Made by a program: the position numbers and the translations under genes. 64,000 nucleotides of DNA, taken from positions 434,001 through 498,000 of the forward strand of contig NZ_CP027848.1 in the NCBI RefSeq assembly GCF_003019275.1, in the 5' to 3' direction. Every line of letters begins with the position of its first letter. Positions within the stretch are counted from its first letter, which is position 1. Positions 44,592 through 53,646 of the stretch are shown here, in pieces. The notes under the pieces are model-generated. The model had not been told where the DNA came from, did no database searches, and was given only the letters and a program-made list of their open reading frames with translations. This DNA is from Staphylococcus muscae. Lineage in GTDB: Bacteria; Bacillota; Bacilli; Staphylococcales; Staphylococcaceae.

Positions 44592-46031
44592 ATGCTAGAC
44601 GAAAAAGATTTGTGGAAATCAAGCTACATATGGATACGTTACTATGGATATTCATGTGTGCACTATGATAAAGAAAGACAAGAAGTTTGGTTAGCAAACA
44701 AACAAAAACAACATGTTGCGATATTTAAAACAGGTAGCTACACATCACAATCTTTAGAATTTGACAAAGATCGTATTTTTGAACACCAAGAACAAATCAA
44801 TGAATTTCTAAAAATTGAAGTGACAAGTTATGATATTTATTTCTTCACTCAAAAGCCGTTCAACCAAGCTATTCTCAATGTGACAACTCCAATTCAAATT
44901 AGATTTCATTCCGTGCAAAACTTAAAAAATCTTTCAAAAAAATTGGCACACCCAATAGCTAAAAGACATCTTTTACTTAACAATCGTAAATCACATGACT
45001 TTTACAAAAACCGTGTATTAAATCAAAATCTAATCGAAAAAGGGATGTTTCAATTTACACCAGTGACCTTTAGTTTAATAACCATCAATATATTGATATG
45101 GATTTGGGCAACATTTTTCATGCCGCATCATACTGATATTGAAATTATTGATTTAGGTGCACTCGCACATTTTAACGTTGTACATGGCGACTGGTATCGA
45201 CTCATTTCTTCTATGTTTCTACATTTAGATATTGAACACCTATTACTCAATATGATGTCGCTCTATATATTCGGTAAGCTTGTCGAAGCATATACGAGTT
45301 CATTAAAAATGCTTGGAATATACTTTGTCTCTGGAATACTTGGTAATTTACTAACCCTTGCTTTTAATACAAATAGTTTATCTGTTGGTGCAAGCGGAGC
45401 AATATTTGGACTCTTAGGTGCACTCGTTGCATTATTAACAATTAGTAAACAGTACAGTCAAAAAACAATATTCCAATTATTGATTGCAGTCGTTATTATG
45501 GCAGTAATTTCAATCTTTATGCGTAATGTAAATATTATTGCGCATCTTGGCGGGCTTATTGGTGGCATATTGATTGTATACTTAGGCTATTATTACCAAA
45601 TTTCAAAAAAAGCGTTTTATTGGTTGCTAGGTGTTGCGATTGTATTGACAGTCATGTTGTTAGTTAAAATTTTTATGACGCCAAGTGAAAATATTTACAA
45701 TCAAATCATCCAAGAACAAATGCAAAAGAAACACTACACACAAGCAGAAGAGATGATTGAACAAACGATTAATCGAAATTATGCAGATGATATGACTTAC
45801 TATTTGTCAGGAATGGTCATTGCATCGCAAAAATCTAAAGCAGAAGCTATTGCAGAATGGGAACGTGGTTTACGAAACTTTCCAAACTCTGTACAGCTCA
45901 ATTATGTTATGGCGATTGCGAATCGTTCTTTAGGAGACAATAAAAGTGCAAAAAAATTTATTAAGAAAGCCGCTGAAATTGCACCCGAAAATAATAGTGT
46001 AAAAATCTTAAAACGAGAGTTGGATGATTGA
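44592..46031 (+). CDS. gluP: Rhomboid intramembrane serine protease with TPR tail (GluP/YqgP type)
   Basis: 479 residues: a soluble N-terminal domain (about 1-150), a rhomboid core with HLLLNMMSLYIFG, the catalytic GASGAIFG serine and AHLGGLIGG histidine, and a C-terminal TPR region (AEEMIEQTINRNYADD onward). In Bacillus YqgP helps degrade membrane Mg transporters. Frame opens at 44496 but the ATG at 44592 follows GGAGGG; it starts two bases after fthC. Confidence 0.92.
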   Translation: MLDEKDLWKSSYIWIRYYGYSCVHYDKERQEVWLANKQKQHVAIFKTGSYTSQSLEFDKDRIFEHQEQINEFLKIEVTSYDIYFFTQKPFNQAILNVTTPIQIRFHSVQNLKNLSKKLAHPIAKRHLLLNNRKSHDFYKNRVLNQNLIEKGMFQFTPVTFSLITINILIWIWATFFMPHHTDIEIIDLGALAHFNVVHGDWYRLISSMFLHLDIEHLLLNMMSLYIFGKLVEAYTSSLKMLGIYFVSGILGNLLTLAFNTNSLSVGASGAIFGLLGALVALLTISKQYSQKTIFQLLIAVVIMAVISIFMRNVNIIAHLGGLIGGILIVYLGYYYQISKKAFYWLLGVAIVLTVMLLVKIFMTPSENIYNQIIQEQMQKKHYTQAEEMIEQTINRNYADDMTYYLSGMVIASQKSKAEAIAEWERGLRNFPNSVQLNYVMAIANRSLGDNKSAKKFIKKAAEIAPENNSVKILKRELDD

Positions 46032-46236
46032 TATGGAAACAAAACTCAATACATTTTATGATGTACAGCAACTTTTAAAGAAATTCGGCTTTATTATTTA
46101 TTTTGATGACAAAGAAGATATGTTAGAGATGATTGAACAGGAACTCAAATCTTTATTTAAGCATCAATTAATTACACGAGAACAATTTATACAATCTCGT
46201 CATATCGTTAATGAGAGAAGGCTAAATCGTCTATGA
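46024..46236 (+). CDS. YqgQ family small protein
   Basis: 70 residues, [17 protein letters not shown] matching the YqgQ (DUF910) family, function unknown. It overlaps the rhomboid gene by eight bases and glkA by four. The ATG at 46033 (METKLNTFY) is an alternative start; neither has a strong ribosome-binding site, so coupling to the upstream gene is likely. Confidence 0.85.
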   Translation: MIDMETKLNTFYDVQQLLKKFGFIIYFDDKEDMLEMIEQELKSLFKHQLITREQFIQSRHIVNERRLNRL

Positions 46237-47213
46237 AGAAAAAGATTATATTTGCCGCTGATATCGGTGGAACAACTTGTAAATTAGGGATATTTGATCA
46301 AAATTTGCGTTGCATCCAAAAATGGGCGATTAACACTGATACATCCGATCAAACCGGAGTTCAGTTACTCAAGCAAATACACAATGCTTTCGTCGAAAAA
46401 TCGACTATGTTAAATTATCAATTAGAGGATGTCATTGGTGTCGGTATCGGCGTTCCTGGCCCAGTTGATTTCGAAACAGGGGTTGTACGTGGTGCTGTGA
46501 ACTTAAATTGGCCTGAAAGTGTACCAGTTGCCAAAATTATGTCAGGTTTGTCAGGAAGGCCAGTGTTTGTAGACAATGATGCTAATGTTGCGGCACTCGG
46601 AGAAATGCACAAAGGTTCCGGTCAAAACCATTCTGATATTGCGATGATTACCTTAGGCACAGGTGTTGGCGGTGGTATTGTAAGCAATGGTAAAATTGTA
46701 CATGGACACAATGGTTCAGGCGCTGAAATCGGTCATATTCGTGTCGACCATGATCAACGCTTCAAATGCAATTGTGGCAAGTCAGGCTGTATTGAGACGG
46801 TTGCTTCAGCTACGGGCGTCATCAATCTCGTTCATTATTATCACCCACAACTTTCCATTCAGTCTCAACTGTTACCATTGATCAACGATAATAGTGTATC
46901 TGCAAAAGATGTGTTTGAGGCTGCGAAAAAAGGCGATCTGTTTGGTCTCTTCATTGTTGAGAAAGTATCACAATACATCGCATATCTTGCAAGCATTTTA
47001 AGTGTCACCTCCAATCCGAAATACATCATTGTAGGCGGAGGTATGTCGGAGGCAGGGCATATTTTGATAGAAAATATAAAAACGGCTTACCAACAAATTG
47101 TTTTTACACCTGCACAAGAAGGAACTGAAATATTACAGGCTCAACTTGGTAACGATGCGGGTATGGTTGGCGCTGCTGGATTAATTAAAACGTATATGAT
47201 AGAAAAGGAGTAG
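46233..47213 (+). CDS. glkA: Glucokinase, ROK family
   Basis: 326 residues. ATP-binding [13 protein letters not shown] at the N-terminus, catalytic [12 protein letters not shown], and the ROK zinc motif [10 protein letters not shown]. It phosphorylates free glucose to glucose-6-phosphate. The yqgQ-glk pairing is standard in Bacillales. ATGA overlap with yqgQ. Confidence 0.95.
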   Translation: MKKKIIFAADIGGTTCKLGIFDQNLRCIQKWAINTDTSDQTGVQLLKQIHNAFVEKSTMLNYQLEDVIGVGIGVPGPVDFETGVVRGAVNLNWPESVPVAKIMSGLSGRPVFVDNDANVAALGEMHKGSGQNHSDIAMITLGTGVGGGIVSNGKIVHGHNGSGAEIGHIRVDHDQRFKCNCGKSGCIETVASATGVINLVHYYHPQLSIQSQLLPLINDNSVSAKDVFEAAKKGDLFGLFIVEKVSQYIAYLASILSVTSNPKYIIVGGGMSEAGHILIENIKTAYQQIVFTPAQEGTEILQAQLGNDAGMVGAAGLIKTYMIEKE

Positions 47214-47219
47214 ATATAA

Positions 47220-47531
47220 ATGGCAATTGTAGATGTAGTCGTTATCCCAGTAGGAACAGAAGGTCCTAGTGTCAGTAAGTATATTGCAGAAATTCAAACA
47301 AAATTAGAATCATTTAAACAAGAAGGTAAAATTAATTATCAATTAACACCGATGAACACTTTGATTGAAGGAGATTTGAAAGATTTATTTGAAGTGATTC
47401 AAGCTATTCACGAATTACCATTCAACAAAGGATTAGATCGTGTATGTACAAATATTCGTATTGATGACCGTCGAGATATTGAACGTGAAATGAATGATAA
47501 AATTGCGTCAGTTCAAAAACATTTGAAATAG
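47220..47531 (+). CDS. MTH1187-family thiamine-binding protein (YqgV)
   Basis: 103 residues of the DUF77/MTH1187 family (VVVIPVGTEGPSVSKYIAEIQ). Family members form ferredoxin-like tetramers and bind thiamine or its precursor. AAAGGAG precedes the ATG. It follows glkA by six bases. Confidence 0.88.
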   Translation: MAIVDVVVIPVGTEGPSVSKYIAEIQTKLESFKQEGKINYQLTPMNTLIEGDLKDLFEVIQAIHELPFNKGLDRVCTNIRIDDRRDIEREMNDKIASVQKHLK

Positions 47532-47558
47532 TAAAATATCTTGGATTGGAGTCAAATT

Positions 47559-48182
47559 ATGAAAATATCATTTTTAACACTTGGAATCGCTGAGACAAAC
47601 GCATATTTTGTAGAGAATGATTCAGAGCTTCTATTAATCGACCCGTCTGGTGAACCAGAAAGAATCATTTCTAAACTATCATCTATGGATAAACCATTAA
47701 TTGGTATACTATTGACACATGCACATTTCGATCACATTGCTGCACTGGATGCAGTTTTGGCATATAAAGATGTTCCTGTATATATGCATCCAGAAGAAGT
47801 AGACTTTTTAGATGATCCAGAAAAAAATGGTTCTGCAAAATTTGCTATACATGGGTTACCGATTATTACGAGTCAAGCAACACCAAAACTTCAAGAAGAA
47901 GGTTTTATGCAAATTGGTCAATTTAAAATAAATGTATTGCATACACCGGGTCATTCACCTGGAAGTTTGACTTATGTATTTGATGACTTTGCAATTGTTG
48001 GAGATACGCTATTTAATAATGGAATTGGGCGAACAGATTTATATAGAGGTAATTACGAAACATTAATCGATTCCATCAAAGATAAAATTTTTGAGCTTGA
48101 TGAAACGTTACCGTTATATCCAGGTCATGGTCCTTCAACCACTGTTGAACAAGAATATATGAATCCATTTTTAAACGGATAA
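47559..48182 (+). CDS. Metallo-beta-lactamase fold hydrolase (glyoxalase II-like, YqgX)
   Basis: 207 residues. The metal-binding motif LTHAHFDHIAALD and later HTPGHSPGSL, GDTLFNNGIGRTDL and YPGHGPSTT form a complete binuclear site. YqgX-type enzymes are related to glyoxalase II; the substrate here is uncertain. ATG at 47559 follows TTGGAGTC. The stop is directly before the comGA leader. Confidence 0.9.
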   Translation: MKISFLTLGIAETNAYFVENDSELLLIDPSGEPERIISKLSSMDKPLIGILLTHAHFDHIAALDAVLAYKDVPVYMHPEEVDFLDDPEKNGSAKFAIHGLPIITSQATPKLQEEGFMQIGQFKINVLHTPGHSPGSLTYVFDDFAIVGDTLFNNGIGRTDLYRGNYETLIDSIKDKIFELDETLPLYPGHGPSTTVEQEYMNPFLNG

Positions 48183-48194
48183 ATTTATCACATA

Positions 48195-48248
48195 AATAAA
48201 AGTAAAAAAATCACCTCTTGCGTGTATATAGGCAAGAGGTGATTTTTT
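48195..48248 (+). promoter_or_regulatory. comGA leader hairpin sequestering the Shine-Dalgarno site
   Basis: The block AATAAAAGTAAAA (48195-48207) is identical to 1443-1455 before comEA. It runs into a perfect 17-bp stem: 48205-48221 with 48232-48248, ten-base loop with TGTATAT (48223-48229). The 3' arm holds AAGAGGTGA (48234-48242), the comGA ribosome-binding site, and ends with TTTTTT immediately before the ATG. It therefore looks both like an intrinsic terminator and a translation lock. Confidence 0.8.
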
Positions 48249-49223
48249 ATGCAGTTTTTATTGGATACCGTCCTACAACATGCATTGTCTGAAGGTGCAT
48301 CCGATATACATTTTATTCCATCATCAGACCATGTTGAAGTAAAACTACGTGTCAATGACCAGTTATCATTATACGACTCATTAAATTTAGAGACATATCA
48401 GCGTTTATTAACACTATTAAAATTTCAAGCTGGTCTTGATGTATCTTCCAGACATCGTGCTCAAAGTGGGAGATACATCTATCATTTTAAAGATTTATAT
48501 TATTTACGTGTGTCAACTTTGCCCATTAATTTAGGCAATGAGAGTTGTGTTATTCGTATTACTCCACAGTATTTTCAGAATATTGCACTGGAAAATACAG
48601 AGGATATATGCAGTTTAATGGAGAAGAAACAAGGTCTAATACTCTTTAGCGGACCTACTGGTGCAGGCAAAAGTACGCTTATGTATCAAATGGTTCTCTA
48701 TGCAAAGCAAACACTTAATCTTAATGTCATCACGATTGAAGATCCAGTCGAGAGGCTTATTAATGGTGTGACACAAATATCTGTTAATGAGAAGGCAGAT
48801 ATTACATATAATGCTTCACTAAAAGCAATCTTGCGCTGTGACCCTGATGTCATACTTATCGGCGAAATTCGCGATGCATCAATAGCTCATGATGTGATAC
48901 AAGCCAGCTTGAGTGGACATCTAGTGCTCACAACAATTCATGCTAATGATTGTCAAGGCGTTTTGTTACGCTTAATCGAAATGGGCGTATCAAAACAAGA
49001 TTTACTACAAGCTACTAATTTAATTGTAAATCAACGTCTTGTCACCACAACCGAACAAAAAAGAGAACTTGTTTATGAAACGATGTTACACAATGATATA
49101 CAGCACTTTTTTGAACATAACTTTCAATTACCAGAATCATTTTCTAGCTTATCGGATAAACTTAATTTGTTGAAAGAACAGGGGGTCATCGATGCGGCAA
49201 CTTATAGAAAATATCGAACATAG
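48249..49223 (+). CDS. comGA: ComGA, competence pseudopilus ATPase
   Basis: 324 residues, PilB/GspE-type secretion ATPase. Walker A FSGPTGAGKSTL, Walker B region CDPDVILIGEIRD and the His-box STTIHAND-like LTTIHANDCQG are intact. It powers assembly of the pseudopilus that draws DNA to the membrane. The ATG follows the hairpin directly and its ribosome-binding site lies inside the stem. In S. aureus the operon needs SigH. Confidence 0.95.
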   Translation: MQFLLDTVLQHALSEGASDIHFIPSSDHVEVKLRVNDQLSLYDSLNLETYQRLLTLLKFQAGLDVSSRHRAQSGRYIYHFKDLYYLRVSTLPINLGNESCVIRITPQYFQNIALENTEDICSLMEKKQGLILFSGPTGAGKSTLMYQMVLYAKQTLNLNVITIEDPVERLINGVTQISVNEKADITYNASLKAILRCDPDVILIGEIRDASIAHDVIQASLSGHLVLTTIHANDCQGVLLRLIEMGVSKQDLLQATNLIVNQRLVTTTEQKRELVYETMLHNDIQHFFEHNFQLPESFSSLSDKLNLLKEQGVIDAATYRKYRT

Positions 49224-50259
49224 ACGTACACAATCATTCATAAAAAGCAATCATTTACTCATCATAGATCGAACATGTCAGTTGTTGCTACATGGCTTTA
49301 CATTGATTGAAGCAATTCAATTTATTCATCAACAGCTAAACATTAAAGATGAAAAATTTAATCAACAGTTTCTACAAACAGTTGTACATGAAGGATCTTG
49401 TTACGAAATCTTTAAATATTTAAATTATCCTGATATTATTTTGATGCAAATATATTTTGCGGAAAAATATAGTGAATTAAGCGAGACATTAGCACAATGT
49501 TATCTGTTTTACGCTAATCACTTGAAGCTTAAAGCACAATTTATGAAAGCAATCCAGTATCCTTTCATCCTTCTGTTTATTTTTTTGATACTCATTCTAA
49601 CCCTTAATCACACAGTCTTACCTGAATTCGACCATATGTATGAAACGATGCAAATCAAACGCACTTTTCTTCAATCTTTACTTAAAGCTTTTATTTCTCA
49701 TTTTCCGATGTTGCTAACCATCACACTTTTAACGACACTTTCTGCTTTGCATTTGTTTAAGAAATGGCTAACGAAACAATCTATGCAAACACAAATATAT
49801 GTATTAACTCACATTCCAATCTTCAAAAAATATTATCGTTTATTTACCACTTATCAAATATCCCAACACTTTGTACTCTTTTTCAAAAATGGCATCACAC
49901 TCAATGACATCATCAAAATTTATTTATCTCAAAATGAAAATGCCTTTCTCAAATATATTGGTGAATCTTTGCAATCAGAACTACAAAAGGGATACCCATT
50001 TTCAAATATTTTACGTACATTAAATTGCTTTGAAGACAATTTTATTTCATACATCGAACAAGGCGAACAACGAGATAAGTTGGATGTTGAATTAATGATT
50101 TATAATCGATTTCTTATGGATCATATTCAATCTTTTATCACACGACATATCAAGCTTATTCAACCTATTATGTTTCTATTCATAGGTTTGCTTATTATGG
50201 GTGTTTATTTAGAAATGATGTTACCAGTTTTCGAAATGATGCAATCCATACAACAATAG
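49192..50259 (+). CDS. comGB: ComGB, pseudopilus assembly membrane protein
   Basis: 355 residues, GspF/PilC family with two T2SSF domains and membrane segments near residues 122-140, 163-180 and 325-345 (YPFILLFIFLILILTLNH; IMFLFIGLLIMGVYLEMMLP). It anchors pilus assembly in the membrane. It overlaps comGA by 32 bases. Confidence 0.92.
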   Translation: MRQLIENIEHRRTQSFIKSNHLLIIDRTCQLLLHGFTLIEAIQFIHQQLNIKDEKFNQQFLQTVVHEGSCYEIFKYLNYPDIILMQIYFAEKYSELSETLAQCYLFYANHLKLKAQFMKAIQYPFILLFIFLILILTLNHTVLPEFDHMYETMQIKRTFLQSLLKAFISHFPMLLTITLLTTLSALHLFKKWLTKQSMQTQIYVLTHIPIFKKYYRLFTTYQISQHFVLFFKNGITLNDIIKIYLSQNENAFLKYIGESLQSELQKGYPFSNILRTLNCFEDNFISYIEQGEQRDKLDVELMIYNRFLMDHIQSFITRHIKLIQPIMFLFIGLLIMGVYLEMMLPVFEMMQSIQQ

Positions 50260-50270
50260 GAGTGATAATG

Positions 50271-50591
50271 ATGAAAAAATTATTTTTAACATTGAAACAA
50301 AACAAAGCTTTTACACTAATTGAAATGTTACTTGTCCTTTTAATCATTAGTGTATTGCTTATCTTAATTATCCCCAATATCGCAAAACAATCTGATCATA
50401 TTCAAAAGACTGGGTGTAAAGCACAAACTCGACTTGTTGACAGTCAGATTGAAGCTTATACATTAAAATTTAACCATAAACCAAATTCAATTGATGATCT
50501 TGTGAGAGAAGGATACATCAAAGAGAATCAAAAAACATGTAAATCTGGTGAAACAATCCGAATTCAAGATGGTGAGGCTGTTGCATCATAA
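50271..50591 (+). CDS. comGC: ComGC, major pseudopilin
   Basis: 106 residues. The type IV prepilin site KAFTLIEMLLVLLIIS is complete, with Glu5 of the mature protein, plus two cysteines (GCKAQ and KTCKSGE) that form the disulfide in ComGC. ATG at 50271 leaves eight bases after GGAG; ATG 50268 and GTG 50262 are in-frame alternatives. It needs the peptidase ComC, which is not in this window. Confidence 0.94.
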   Translation: MKKLFLTLKQNKAFTLIEMLLVLLIISVLLILIIPNIAKQSDHIQKTGCKAQTRLVDSQIEAYTLKFNHKPNSIDDLVREGYIKENQKTCKSGETIRIQDGEAVAS

Positions 50592-51012
50592 ACAGGGTTT
50601 TACATTAATTGAAATGTTAATCGTCTTATCTGTCATTTCTATCTCTCTCTTTATTGTTATACGACACAGCACAGAGATTTATTCTCCTAACAATTTAGAC
50701 GATCAAATCAAGTTGCTGACGAGTAAAATCGACTATTATCAGTCTAGAGCAATAAAAGAAAAACAAACAGTACTCATGGTTTTCCGACCTGATCGGAATA
50801 ATATTCGCATCGTTTTTCAAAAATACCACAAAGATATCTTTGTACCGCTTTCTCCATTACACCTAGATATGAACAGCAACCTCCATACACTTGCTTTTAA
50901 CTCAGACGGAGAGATTATGAAGTTTGGGCGTTTAAATTTTAAATATCATTCAGAAAGCTTTTCTATTATTTTTCATATTGAACAAGGGAGGTATCGCATC
51001 ATCAAAACATGA
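50569..51012 (+). CDS. comGD: ComGD, minor pseudopilin
   Basis: About 147 residues. Prepilin site KQGFTLIEMLIVLSVISIS followed by a soluble domain. The start overlaps comGC by 23 bases; ATG at 50569 is the first good codon but has no clear ribosome-binding site, so translation is probably coupled. An in-frame GTG at 50548 is also possible. Confidence 0.88.
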   Translation: MVRLLHHKQGFTLIEMLIVLSVISISLFIVIRHSTEIYSPNNLDDQIKLLTSKIDYYQSRAIKEKQTVLMVFRPDRNNIRIVFQKYHKDIFVPLSPLHLDMNSNLHTLAFNSDGEIMKFGRLNFKYHSESFSIIFHIEQGRYRIIKT

Positions 51013-51284
51013 ATCGTTATGGATATACACTTATCGAAGTACTTTTTGCATTTTTCCTTTTTTCAATAATCTGCTTGTCTCTCATTCCAATCTTACACCA
51101 ATTAGAAAACAAATACGCAGAAGTACAGCAAGAGCTCGAACTGCAACGGACATTATATTTCTATCTCAAAGAAAACCCTCTGGAAAGGCGAACAGAATAT
51201 GGGCATTTTACTATTTATACAACACATCAAAAAGTTTGTATTACGCACATGCAAACAAACGCAACATACTGTTATAAGTTCTAA
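51009..51284 (+). CDS. comGE: ComGE, minor pseudopilin-like protein
   Basis: 91 residues. N-terminus NRYGYTLIEVLFAFFLFSII resembles a prepilin site with GYTLIE. It overlaps comGD by four bases (ATGA) and ends inside comGF. GGGAGG precedes the ATG. Confidence 0.82.
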   Translation: MNRYGYTLIEVLFAFFLFSIICLSLIPILHQLENKYAEVQQELELQRTLYFYLKENPLERRTEYGHFTIYTTHQKVCITHMQTNATYCYKF

Positions 51285-51693
51285 AGGTTTCACGCTGATT
51301 GAGTCACTCTTTTCTCTAGTCATTCAAATGCTGATTGTCGTTTTACTACCTGTTTTGATTTTGGCACTATTTAACTTTAGAACAAGTTTTATAAATGATA
51401 CATCGTATTTACAAGAATTAATGGCTAAGGAAATTGGTTACCATTTACATGAACCAGAGGCAAAGATAATCGGTTTTAATCATCATGCTTTAAATATTAA
51501 AAATGGTTTAACTACCTATTGCTACTATATTCAAAACACTAAGTTAATCAAGCAAGTAGACACAAAAGGAAATATAACAGTTCTTAACGGCGTGAAAAAT
51601 ATTAAATTTAGCCGTATTGGCAAGAAAAATATTAAAATCGATATCACATTTTTAGAAGGGAATAGCTGGATTGAAAAAAATTTTATTATCTAA
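51199..51693 (+). CDS. comGF: ComGF, minor pseudopilin-like protein
   Basis: 164 residues. Prepilin-like site SKGFTLIESLFSLVIQML near residue 30, then a ComGF-type soluble domain. It overlaps comGE by 86 bases in another frame. The ATG at 51199 is the only good start before the prepilin motif, giving a long leader of about 30 residues. Confidence 0.85.
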   Translation: MGILLFIQHIKKFVLRTCKQTQHTVISSKGFTLIESLFSLVIQMLIVVLLPVLILALFNFRTSFINDTSYLQELMAKEIGYHLHEPEAKIIGFNHHALNIKNGLTTYCYYIQNTKLIKQVDTKGNITVLNGVKNIKFSRIGKKNIKIDITFLEGNSWIEKNFII

Positions 51694-51862
51694 TAAAGCT
51701 TTTACTTTACCACTAATGTGTATACTCTTCAGTGCGTATATCCTATTTATTTCTTTTATTATGATCATCTATACATTAAAATTAAATGCATTAGATGGAT
51801 TGTCTGATTATTATAAAAATGAAATTAATCATACCTTAAAAACTAAAGAGGTGAAAATATGA
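51671..51862 (+). CDS. Short ComGG-like protein
   Basis: 63 residues, TTG start overlapping comGF by 23 bases. The N-terminus SNKAFTLPLMCILFSAYILF looks like a degenerate prepilin site in which Glu5 is missing; Bacillus ComGG also lacks it. Position at the operon end fits ComGG, but similarity is too short to be sure. It overlaps aroK by four bases. Confidence 0.65.
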   Translation: MKKILLSNKAFTLPLMCILFSAYILFISFIMIIYTLKLNALDGLSDYYKNEINHTLKTKEVKI

Positions 51863-52383
51863 GCACACTGAAACGACCGATTATTTTAATTGGCTTTATG
51901 GGAGCAGGCAAAACTTCAGTTGGTCGAGCATTAGCCCAAGATTATCAATGTCGCTTTGTTGACCTAGATGAACATATCGCTTCATCTGAAAGTATGTCAA
52001 TTCCTGACATATTTAGTCAATATGGTGAAAATACTTTTCGTTCGTTTGAACATAAATATTTACAACAAGCAATGGAACAATATGAGATTATCTCAACAGG
52101 TGGCGGTATCATTTCATCAGATGAAACATTTCAATTTTTAAAAATGGTGAATGCCGATATCATCTGGTTGGATGCGCCATTTTCCGTTTTATACGCAAGA
52201 ATTAAAGATGATCCGAATCGCCCAAAAGCGAAGAATAGCCAGAAGGAAACATTAAAAAACTTGTACTTGTCACGTGTTTCACGATATAATGAAATCGCAT
52301 TCATAAAGGTGTCTACAAATAGCACTTTCAATGAAACAATTGCTACAATTGAAAAAAATATTTCTGCGAATGATCAGTATTAG
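51859..52383 (+). CDS. aroK: Shikimate kinase
   Basis: 174 residues. P-loop LIGFMGAGKTSVGRALA, DLDEHIAS and the STGGGIISSDE motif are complete. It makes shikimate-3-phosphate for aromatic amino acids. GAGGTG precedes the ATG. It rides at the end of comG, which is common in staphylococci; the glycine riboswitch begins directly after it. Confidence 0.94.
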   Translation: MSTLKRPIILIGFMGAGKTSVGRALAQDYQCRFVDLDEHIASSESMSIPDIFSQYGENTFRSFEHKYLQQAMEQYEIISTGGGIISSDETFQFLKMVNADIIWLDAPFSVLYARIKDDPNRPKAKNSQKETLKNLYLSRVSRYNEIAFIKVSTNSTFNETIATIEKNISANDQY

Positions 52384-52524
52384 AGAGAATGGCTTTTGCC
52401 ATCGCCGAAGGAGCAAATGATGAGGCATCATGAAACTCTCAGGCAAAAGGATAATATTGTGACGCATTCCTGAAGATATTTCAACAGGGTTGTATTTTCA
52501 TCTTAAATACGCCCTGTTTTATTT
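52382..52524 (+). promoter_or_regulatory. Glycine riboswitch with terminator before gcvT
   Basis: The conserved gcvT-RNA pieces are visible: AGAGAGAATGGC, GCCGAAGGAGCAAA (from 52404) and AAACTCTCAGGCAAAAGGA (52433-52451). One full aptamer is seen; the following bases may be a remnant of a second. Then comes a terminator (AACAGGG 52483-52489 with CCCTGTT 52512-52518, inner GTATTT/AAATAC) with a T-run. Glycine should let transcription of the cleavage genes proceed. Confidence 0.9.
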
Positions 52525-52542
52525 ATTATAGGAGGGTATGTT

Positions 52543-53634
52543 ATGACACAAGAGTTGAAACAAACACCGCTGTATCAAGAATATGTTGCTGCAGGGGCAA
52601 AAATTGTAGAGTTTGGTGGCTGGGCAATGCCTGTTCAATTTTCTAGTATCAAAGAAGAACATAATGCAGTCCGCTCAAAAGTTGGCTTATTTGATGTCAG
52701 CCACATGGGAGAAATTTTAGTTGAGGGAGAACAAGCACTTGATTTAGTGCAATACGTGCTCTCGAATGATACAGATTTATTAACAGAACAAAAAGCACAG
52801 TACACATGTTTATGTAATGAACATGGTGGTGTCATCGATGACCTCGTTGTATATAAATTAAGCGATCAAAAATTATTACTTGTTGTTAATGCTGCAAACA
52901 CTGAAAAAGACTACAACTGGATTGTAGAACATACAAGTCAATTTAACGCAAAAGTGACAAATGTTTCAGCAGATTATGGACAACTTGCCATTCAAGGACC
53001 AGAAGCACGTAAACTAGTACAAGATAACACGGATGTTGATGTCAGCGAATTAGGTATGTTTGAATTTTATCAAAATGCTACATTCTTCGGTAAAAACGTC
53101 ATTTTATCACAATCTGGTTACACAGGTGAGGATGGCTTTGAAGTTTACTGTTCAAGTGAAGATATTGTCGACCTATGGAAATCTTTACTTGATAACGATG
53201 TGACACCATGTGGATTAGGCGCACGTGATACATTGCGTTTAGAAGCTGGTCTTCCATTACACGGCCAAGACTTATCTGAAGATATCACACCTTATGAAGG
53301 TGGTGTTGCATTCGCTGCAAAACCATTAATTGAAGCAGACTTTATTGGTAAAGCAGCACTTAAAGAGCATAAAGAAAATGGTGCACCAAGACGTACTATC
53401 GGTATTCAAATGATTGAAAAAGGCATTCCGCGTACAGGCTATGCTATTTTAGATCTAGAAGGCAATGAAATTGGCGTTGTAACTTCTGGTACACAATCAC
53501 CATCAACAGGCCATTCGATTGGTTTAGGTCTGATTCAACGCGATGCGTTTGAAATGGGTAAAGAAATTGTAATTCAAGTAAGAAAACGACAAGTTAAAGC
53601 AAAAATTGTTAAGAAAAATCAAATTGAAAAATAA
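52543..53634 (+). CDS. gcvT: Glycine cleavage system T protein (aminomethyltransferase)
   Basis: 363 residues. GcvT moves the one-carbon unit from the H-protein-bound intermediate to tetrahydrofolate. FDVSHMGEI and [12 protein letters not shown] form the folate site and [11 protein letters not shown] is typical. TAGGAGGG precedes the ATG. First gene after the glycine riboswitch. Confidence 0.96.
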   Translation: MTQELKQTPLYQEYVAAGAKIVEFGGWAMPVQFSSIKEEHNAVRSKVGLFDVSHMGEILVEGEQALDLVQYVLSNDTDLLTEQKAQYTCLCNEHGGVIDDLVVYKLSDQKLLLVVNAANTEKDYNWIVEHTSQFNAKVTNVSADYGQLAIQGPEARKLVQDNTDVDVSELGMFEFYQNATFFGKNVILSQSGYTGEDGFEVYCSSEDIVDLWKSLLDNDVTPCGLGARDTLRLEAGLPLHGQDLSEDITPYEGGVAFAAKPLIEADFIGKAALKEHKENGAPRRTIGIQMIEKGIPRTGYAILDLEGNEIGVVTSGTQSPSTGHSIGLGLIQRDAFEMGKEIVIQVRKRQVKAKIVKKNQIEK

Positions 53635-53646
53635 GGGGTGAAGGCA

